Source: Allacma fusca
Taxonomy: Eukaryota; Arthropoda; Collembola; Symphypleona; Sminthuridae
Direction: 5' to 3'
DNA: 64,000 bases
Assembly: GCA_947179485.1 (NCBI GenBank)
Contig: OX359246.1
Location: forward strand, 29,078,001 to 29,142,000
Within the stretch, counting starts at the first letter, position 1; every line of letters starts with the position of its first letter. Made by a program: the position numbers and the translations under genes. The notes under the pieces are model-generated. The model worked only from the letters and a program-made list of their open reading frames with translations. It was not told the DNA's origin and ran no database searches. Positions 56,288-64,000 of this stretch are shown one piece after another.

Positions 56288-56790
56288 ACAATGGTTACTG
56301 ACTACCATCGTGAGCTTACACGTAGACTGTGCAAGTTGCAACGTCGTTCTCTATCAAAATTCCTTATGCTGCGGTCGCTGACTCTTGGTCCTCTCGCATG
56401 ACAATTCTTGATTGGACTGTGATCTAATCCATGACTTTCGCTGCGGAAATCTGGGCGATAAACCTTCCTTTGCATGTTGAGACAGTTCAAACCCAATTGT
56501 TTAAAAGAATGCTTTGGCTACCTAACAGAACTCTTTGCATGTACTCGGAACCGAAAGGGGTAGACATCAAAATTGTAAATGAAAGACTCAAATTTGCGGG
56601 TTCTAGCTGCCCTCTGTTCAGCAAAAACAACTCCTGGCCAATGTTTATTCGAGGCCTGCTCCAGTAGCACGGCTCCCCAAATCTCTGGGACGTTCAGTCA
56701 GGTTAGTACCCAGAGGAGTTTTTTCTGCAGTTATGGCCACTATGTTGGATTGCTTACCAGAGGAGGATCTGAGGCGTATTGAGTTTTCAA
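56288..56790 (+). pseudogene. LINE fragment, end of reverse transcriptase region
   Basis: MTFAAEIWAINLPLHVETVQ followed by LFKRMLWLPNRT matches the conserved stretch after the RT palm of many LINEs (A.IWG...... ....Q..F.KR.L..P..T). The first 206 bp (56288-56493) recur at 59832-60037. It is a different LINE family from the one at 29.8-34 kb, judging by sequence. Confidence 0.6.
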
Positions 56791-57432
56791 ATCCATACCT
56801 GAGTACAAAACAATCAAATGCCATTTCTCTACATCTAATTACTTAAACCAGAACATACCCTTTCAATACAATACATAGGATGCAAATGAAAGACTCCGCT
56901 TTATCTCTCTGTATACCAAAAGAAACGCATACAGTTTATCAAACCCTGGATTATGTGACTTCAGTAACGTAAGCGAAAAGCATGATAAATTTCACGCAGT
57001 AATAAGATGCCCTTTATATGTTACTCCAAGACAACAAATAATTTGTAAATATGGTTGTAATATTATTAATTTCTCCGTAAGGTTACCCAGCATAAACCAT
57101 TTTTCCGTGGCAAGTTTTTCATTGGGGTCAAAGACTGATGAGGGTATAATATACAATGAAGAGATAATGAGAATGGATAAACGATTTGTGACCAAGAAGG
57201 CATACAATCATCATATGATAACGATAATAATAAAATTATTAATACACTTTTTTGCACTGCTGTAGTTAAAATTGAGTGAGTAAAATTTAAAAGCTTTACT
57301 GATGAGTGCATGTTTTGCGCAGACTGGTGTAGCGGCTAATCGGGTGTGAACGAGAGTGTGGCCATTTAAGTTGCGGTTTCAATTGTTTAGATTGAGTGTT
57401 AATCATGTACCACTTCGTTCTAGTGCTATGAA

Positions 57433-58080
57433 TCACCACTTGTCACAGTTAAGAGCGGCAGCGGATACGAATGACGAGAATGAGAGGCGAGACGCTACTA
57501 TGACGTTTGCGAATTTACTGAACAGGAATATGAGGACAAAATCGAAAAGGTGACAAATTATGTACCACGAAAACGGATACAGGAACCTCAACAAAGTTCT
57601 TCGAAGTATGTACCAATTCCTACGCAACAAAAACATTTAGAGGAAAGGAGTTTATCAGAACCGTGGTCCCAAATACTACACATAATGACCTGTGAGGAGT
57701 TTTGTTTATTTATAATGTGAAACAGCTATCAGAAGTGGTAAATCATCCTGACGTTTTGGTTACTAGGAGGAGAAGAGAGAATAATGATCAATTAAATGAT
57801 CAGAGTAATTATTTCCCTCTTTTGGGGAAAATGTGCAAAGAAAAGAACTTTAAATATTACCCTAGTTACTAACATTAATACTTTTGTTGACAAAACTGTT
57901 ATTAAACTTATTATTGCTGTTATTATTATTGTTGTTGTTAATTGTGAAGCTATTGGTAAATTAATGCTAGTCCCATTAGATCGATCGGCTACCACTGTAT
58001 AGGGGCCGAGCCTGAATGTTGGAAACCAATCTTGCTCTACAGTCCAAGGCACTTGTATTACAGTAAAAGTAGCAGCGTGG
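57433..58080 (+). pseudogene. Frameshifted ORF, possibly from a mobile element
   Basis: One frame reads MNHHLSQLRAAADTNDENER up to MTFA, and another continues EFTEQEYEDKIEKVTNYVPR and then KRIQEPQQSSSKYVPIP. Both parts look like real hydrophilic protein and would join with one frameshift near 57510. Later pieces (NYFPLLGKMC) may also belong. The composition suggests an ORF1- or gag-like protein, but no family is recognised. Confidence 0.3.
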
Positions 58081-59831
58081 GGTGTAAAACCAGAATATTA
58101 TTATAAATTGTTGGTGTTCATGATAAACGTATATAAGACAAATAAAAGAGTTTATTTACAGTTAAGATTGTGCATTGACCCTTAAATCGGTCATTACAGA
58201 ACATAGTAGAGATAAATGCCACGGACTTGGTGAAGACCCATCCTAATGCAGTGGTGACGATTTATGTTTTTGAGTACTGTAAAGTGTTGTTCGGGTGCAC
58301 AAGTTCAAAATTTATGCTATTGCACACGGCAGATAAAAAATAATAATTCACATGTTATGCATATGCGAATGCACATTTAATATGGTCTTGATCTATATTA
58401 ACAAACATGGTATGAAGCACTATTTCACTTAAAATATTCCTGTGGTAATGGACAATATTGATCGTTGAAATTGTGCTAACATAATGGTATGAACGTAGTC
58501 ACAAAATTAATGCATAGAAATTATACGCCACTACATACGTATTTCCGATTTCTATGTTACATGGTGTACATCTACTGCATATATTACAATCATTAAATGA
58601 AACTATGCGTAGCTCGTTGTCATCCGCCTGACGAATTGGACTCACATTCACCGTATGATTGATGCCAACACCCATTCAATTCGACTTCAGGAGAGCGTTT
58701 ATGAATATCATTCTATTTAAACCAGCCTTCACTATTTTATCACACTAGAGTTTCAAATGTCACACCGGAAAGAAAATTACCATCCTTCTTACTTCAAAAT
58801 ACCTATTGTAGCCGCACTAAATGAGCGAAATATCACCTAGAGATGGAGAGATAAGGATAGAATTCGTATTTAACGTCGGTGCAAGTGTTTTCAACGGTTG
58901 ATTTTCATAGCGGGTACATATATAAATGTTATAAACAGGAAAGCAAACCTAACCGTATATAGGAATGTTTACGGGTTCAATGACGTTTGCCCGGCAAGAC
59001 AAATAGTTTTTGTTAGTTGTAGCGTGTACAAAATAACACTACATAAATGTATTAGTCTCAAGTGACTTTATCTATTTATGAAGCAAATAAACTAGTTTAG
59101 TTGCTTACGAATACCTCACACTCACTGATTCAAGGGTTTGAGCACAAATATGACAGATTCGCTTGATATCATCGGAACTAGAGTGTCTACGTATTCAACA
59201 CTGTGTAAAATCCTACTTCTTACGGTAATTAACATAGTAGGAGTGCAGAATAATAATAATATTCATCGCCTGTGACAATGTTTTGCAATTATGGTAAAAT
59301 ACATTATGCCAATCACTATGAAGTTCAATATTGCTATTTTGTCCAATCCAGGCTTCTACTGTAAGATATATTGATGATGAATGGCCACGTTTTGAGACAA
59401 ACCAACGTTTACACGGAAAGTTAATTCATTCTCTTTCAAGGGAATCTATAATATCTAGATGGCACTGTATGAGGTAAAAACTAATTGATAAATGGTACTC
59501 CTAATGATTTATCATCAATGTATTTCGTAATTCGCCACGTTATAGTACAGTTAAGTTAGTATAATTAAGCAGCATTGTCATGGCATGTTCATGAATTTAC
59601 ATATACATTACACTCTTCGCAGGAACGATTACCTTAGAAAAACATCTCCCTTCATATTTTGGTGCATGATCACAAATGCATGTGACTGACGGTCTTGATG
59701 CCAGCATATCAAAGAAATGTTCGAAACTAATCTCTAGCAGGGGGAGTGCACTGTATCAACCAAAACTACACACATATATGAGATAAGGGATCATGATGTA
59801 AAGCCTGGTACTAAAGTATTAAAAATAGCTG
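58081..59831. other. Intergenic region, no gene recognised
   Basis: AT-rich with no long open frame, no recognisable repeat and no paralogue elsewhere in the window. Confidence 0.4.
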
Positions 59832-60037
59832 ACAATGGTTACTGACTACCATCGTGAGCTTTCACGTAGACTGTGCAACTTGCAACGTCATTCTCTATCA
59901 AAATTCCTTATGCTGCGGCCGCTGACTCTTGGTCCTCTCGCATGACAGTTCTTGATTGGACTGTGATCTAATCCATGACTTACGCTGCGGAAATCTGGGC
60001 GATAAACCTTCCTTTGCATGTTGAGACAGTTCAAACC
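59832..60037 (+). repeat. Second copy of the 206-bp LINE fragment
   Basis: Matches 56288-56493 with a few substitutions and ends exactly 11 bp before the start of block B2, so it may mark the junction of that duplication. Confidence 0.8.
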
Positions 60038-62002
60038 TGAAACGAAGGTGATTTAAAATGAGCACCTCTGTTCCCCAACGAAATGGGTATAAAATACGCT
60101 CTCTGATATTCGTGAAAACTACATTCTCCTGTTAAATGGAAATCTTTTTATTTTAGATATATAAACATAATTGTAGGCATACGTCCTGATTTAGGACACA
60201 AATATTATGGACACCAAAGGTGTCCAAATGACTCACTCTATCGTATATCCTTCCTATTTAAAAAATTTGAACCAAACCTACAGATAAGCCTGCATTATAA
60301 CATGAAAAGGTGAGCCTATACTACATCCTTCCGGACCTTCCTACATATCGGGATCACCAAGCCCACATAGCCTACATTTGATTGATAAATTAGATCAACA
60401 AATTTACACCCTTCCTACATCTTATAACGTTTTCGATGCTGACAGACAATTTAAAGGCATTCTACACTAATAAATTTAAAATGTCTCAAGTCAATCTAAT
60501 CGGAGTAAAACAGGACCGAATGCTACTACGGATTTGCCAACGTAAGGGGCACTGGTAAAAAATATAGAATCGTAAATTACAATCAATTAACCGACAGGTC
60601 AATGAACAAAGCCATAGGCATCGTATGCATTTAACTTAAGTATAAATGTAAATGCATTTTGCATAATGTTGTTGCATCGCAATTAGTTGCTTATGAGCGA
60701 ATTTCCGACTGACAAATATTATATCCCCGACGACCCCCAGGGAAAATGCAAAAAACATCCCGACTTCGTCGATAATTCCTGGCGACCCTACTAGGGGAAT
60801 TTACGACAAAATCCCGACTTCGTCGAGTTTTCCCAAAAAAAAAACGAATTTAAAAAAATTTGCCTACTTCCCCGGTATCTAAAATCCACGACTATTACGG
60901 GCGACTTCCCCGACTAACCGGTTTCGCAGGTTCGGGAACGTTTTCCAGACCCTGCATGACAGTACTGTATTTTGACACTCCTCACACGGCGACTCTTTTT
61001 GGTACATAGAGACCCCCTGAGGGCAGCCTCGGTTTCGGTGTGTGGCCGTAGAAGTTCCCAAATTTTACAGCATGGGTCAAAAGGGATGTCAAACTTAAGA
61101 TTTAACCAATTAAGTGCCACAACAAACTTATAAAGCCAGTTGAACATTCAGATCAATCATGTAAACGGAAATCTATTAGCTCACTGAGAACATATCGCAT
61201 AGCAAATCCTGTCGGAAATTTACATTGATTTCAGACGCAAATTTTCATTTCAGTCGAGTTTACGAAGTTTCCACTTTACCGACTACTTCGAAATTTTAAT
61301 GATGGTGAGGTTTCAGCGCATACGAGATAGCATCAGTTTTTATGCTCGAACCGCACCGGATTTGGTTTATTCTGTAATTTTCATTTTGCCAGTTCCATAT
61401 GCCGTTATATGATAATCACGTGTTTCAATAGCCTACTTATATGCCGATATTCCTACGACGGATGAGCCTACTTATTTGGTAGGCTAGGTTTAAAGTGTAT
61501 ATTCTTACACGGTTTTTTGCCTTCATGCCTGTTTAATAAAATCCGCGCACCCTATAAATAGCCTATACATACCTTTGATGGACAACCTAATGGTCACCAT
61601 ACCATTGCATTGTACATACATATACACATACATATCCGCATGCACTTAAATGGCTTTTAAATTTCGTCTACCCAACACATTTAACTTACAATGTAATGGT
61701 CCAGCACGAAATAGCTTCTTGGTAGGTGAGTAAAATAATAACTACTGCTCCTACTAATTTTACTTTGAATATTTATTGAATATCAATGGGAACACTTTTC
61801 ACAATGATTACATATCTTCAACGAATCCAAACTCCAAACACGGACGGATTCATAAATAATCCTAGCGCCGGTTCAATGCCATTCGAATGGCAGCATTTAT
61901 TGCAGTGGATGGGAAACGGTGAATGTGAGTGATGCATTTTTTAGAGTGAGTGCTGAACAACATGTGAGTGATATGAAAGTGGGGGATAAGTGAACACTCA
62001 TC

Positions 62003-63196
62003 TAAACCATCCGCTTTGACTCAGATCGTTTTGTGAAAGCTGCCTGGTTTTTAGCACTTATTATTATATTTTCCGCATACAAATGCATGGTTATTTCAAT
62101 AGTCGTCAAGCCGTCTGTACATTCATCCACCGTCTACATTTGAGGAGCTTGCAAATTCACACTATTAAATTGGTGCCGTTTTATATACCGTTGCGGTTTT
62201 ACCATTGCTAAGTCGATTGAATAATAGTTTGAGCAATGCTATTCATCCAGGACGACAGTGTACGGTTTCCACTTGCCTTACGTAAGAACTATATTACTCA
62301 CGATAAAATAAATATGGGAGAATAATTTATTGAAATAAAATGAAATGCCGTTCGAAAAATCAAATACACATACTAGAAGTTGTGACTATTATTTTGATTA
62401 GTGCTATAAAGGAGTACTAGAACGGGACATGGCTTGCTTTGTTAGCAATCAAATTTTTAACATCATTGGGTTGAAGTTCACGAAGGACGTATATGGTCAA
62501 AAGATGTTTATGTACTCCAAAGATTCGCTTGAAGCAGGACCCACGGGAATCGCTATTAGCAAATATTTTCCGCAGCTACTCTGCAACTGGTTATTTCTAC
62601 AGCTATGAAAATGTTTTGTAGACACTCATTGCATTTAAGTTCAAATCTTGATGTTGCTAATATCTTGGACTAATTTTTGACTTTTGTAGTTGCCCTTAAT
62701 AAATACGTTCTGAATTTTAAGAATGTGGGGATTCCTGATTACTGGGAATGGAATCGGCAGGAGCAGAACGAGCTTGCAGCGAAGAGATTTGCTAAGAATC
62801 AAGCCAAGTTCGAGAAACACTATGTCATATATAAGACAGAAAATGATTCAGTTCGTAAACCAGTGAATTTGGCATTGCCGCTTTACATGTTAGGTCTCGC
62901 AATCGCATTCGGTGTGTTTTATATTATAAAAAATGACAACAAAAGTTCTATCTGCTAATCCGAGTTTTAGAAAAAATATGTTGTCAGGGTTGGTGTTTCG
63001 TATCAAAGAATGTGTCATGTATATCTTTTTGTTCCTGAACTTACCTATTAATGTGTTTAATTGTAAATGCCGATTTTGTGGAGTAATCAGCAGGTATAAA
63101 TTACTTTTTAAATTATTTTTAATTATCTGTTTTGTGGAGTATTCAGCAGATGTAAACTATTTCAAAAAGTTTTTAAAAACATTAAGTGAGTTGTAG
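62003..63196 (+). pseudogene. IR8: ionotropic-receptor relic, copy of IR7
   Basis: It has the same abrupt exon 1 start and the same exon 1 defects as IR7. Exon 2 begins at 62402 and is open (YKGVLERDMACFV), but the end is deleted after PQL, removing the donor site. Exon 3 starts at 62690 and keeps W in GIPDYW where IR7 has G. An extra A near 62930 shifts the frame after the TM3 start, so the tail reads on in another frame to 63196. Non-functional, and more decayed than IR7 in exon 2 but less so at the DYW motif. Confidence 0.85.
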
Positions 63197-63554
63197 TGTA
63201 CTGAATTCACACGTACTATTAAATACAATGATTGTAATTGTGTCAACAGACTTCGTACTTTAGGTGATGACTGACTCTGTTTTCGCTTGTTAATGAGCAT
63301 AGTATTACAAACTTGTGAAAGATTTGTATCTTGCTACATGCACATTTTAGTAATTTAATGGTTGATGCTACCTTAATGAATACGTATGCATGTACAAATA
63401 TATTTTAATCATATTGTTAATAATAAACTCTATTTTGGAACAACTATTGTAAATGTGAGTGCAAAATAGATCTGATTATGCGTTAAAAGGTTGCTTCTTA
63501 AAGCTGTTTGTGAATTCTAGAAACCGAAAGGAGTGAGCATTAGGTTAGAGGTGG

Positions 63555-63700
63555 GGACAGAAGCGGGATTTTTGATTCGCGCTTGGCCCGAACCCGACTC
63601 GGCCGGGTTTTGGCCGGGTTTGGGCTGTAAATACGAACTTACGTTGGGCTCCGACCGGGTTCGGGCTGCAATAAAACAATGAAACCGGGTTAAGATCGCC
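63555..63700. repeat. Degenerate CCGGGTTCGGGC word array (B2 copy)
   Basis: Copy of 52283-52440 within the duplicated block, with a few substitutions and short indels. Confidence 0.6.
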
Positions 63701-64000
63701 CTTGGGCCTGAATTTATTCATCTCCAAATTTGCTTTGCTTATGATAGTGTCGTGCATTGGAAATTGAGAACTAACTTGTGATTCCCGTATTTGCGTACTT
63801 ATTCGTGTTATACCTGAAGCTGAACAACCCTTATTACCCTTACACCAAGATCGCGGATATGCGTGTATCTTTTAAAGGGCTTTGGTGAAATTCTCGCTAA
63901 AGCGAATACATTTCATAGTGAAATGTTGAAACTACCGGGAACTTGTAGCTGGAAGATACTGAAGGTTTTATAGTTATAGGTCACGGAGGAAAATAAAAGC

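Larger units (their letters stand above)
60049..64000. repeat. Segmental duplication block B2 (partner of B1), runs off the window
   Basis: Colinear with B1 but with two deletions relative to it: near 63115 (the LTR element and its flanks) and near 63471 (50345-52205). It continues to the end of the window. Confidence 0.85.

Overview
This is an AT-rich eukaryotic window, almost certainly arthropod. The main reason is an array of divergent ionotropic-receptor (IR) genes, the arthropod chemosensory branch of the ionotropic glutamate receptors, mixed with small four-transmembrane genes and a heavy load of transposons. A springtail or other early-branching hexapod would fit, but the sequence alone does not settle the species. 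All calls come from reading translations and comparing paralogues inside the window; no database search was run.

Eight IR loci lie on the + strand. The three fullest models share one structure: a long exon 1 (signal peptide to the start of the second ligand-binding lobe), a 181-nt exon 2 and a last exon of about 380-460 nt carrying TM3 and the tail. Introns are in phase 0 and phase 1. IR2 (3965-6272) and IR5 (25778-28117) read as intact genes of about 690 residues. IR3 (14210-16604) is intact except for one in-frame TGA. IR4 (19795-23642) is a young pseudogene. IR1, IR6, IR7 and IR8 are truncated relics. On the - strand, facing the IR genes, are copies of a four-TM membrane protein: T2 complete (8992-10047), T1 cut by the left window edge (116-535), and T3 and T4 as last-exon relics. 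The repeated unit of the cluster is therefore an IR gene plus a convergent four-TM gene.

Layout: 1-3.1 kb, T1, its upstream region and IR1 relic; 3.9-6.3 kb, IR2; 6.9-8.8 kb, two inverted-repeat DNA transposons; 9-12.1 kb, T2 and an upstream region homologous to that of T1; 14.2-23.6 kb, IR3 and IR4, with a 495-bp element in an IR4 intron; 25.8-28.1 kb, IR5; 27.65-38.54 kb, a 6,372-bp near-identical tandem duplication carrying the IR5 last exon, a T3 fragment and a LINE; 38.8-42.3 kb, IR6 and T4 relics split by a 1.47-kb hAT-type element; 43-45.5 kb, a minisatellite and nested word-repeat elements; 45.8-52.7 kb, block B1 with IR7 relic and a small LTR element; 52.7-60 kb, gene-poor with a decayed transposase and LINE pieces; 60-64 kb, block B2, a deleted copy of B1 with IR8 relic.

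The most unusual signal is a set of transposon-like elements whose bodies are made almost wholly of a degenerate short word, with a different word in each element. Two have perfect 8-bp target duplications and one a 7/8 match, which is typical of hAT transposons. The other notable points are the single-stop IR3, the loss of the glutamate-binding arginine position across the array, and the joint duplication of IR and four-TM genes.
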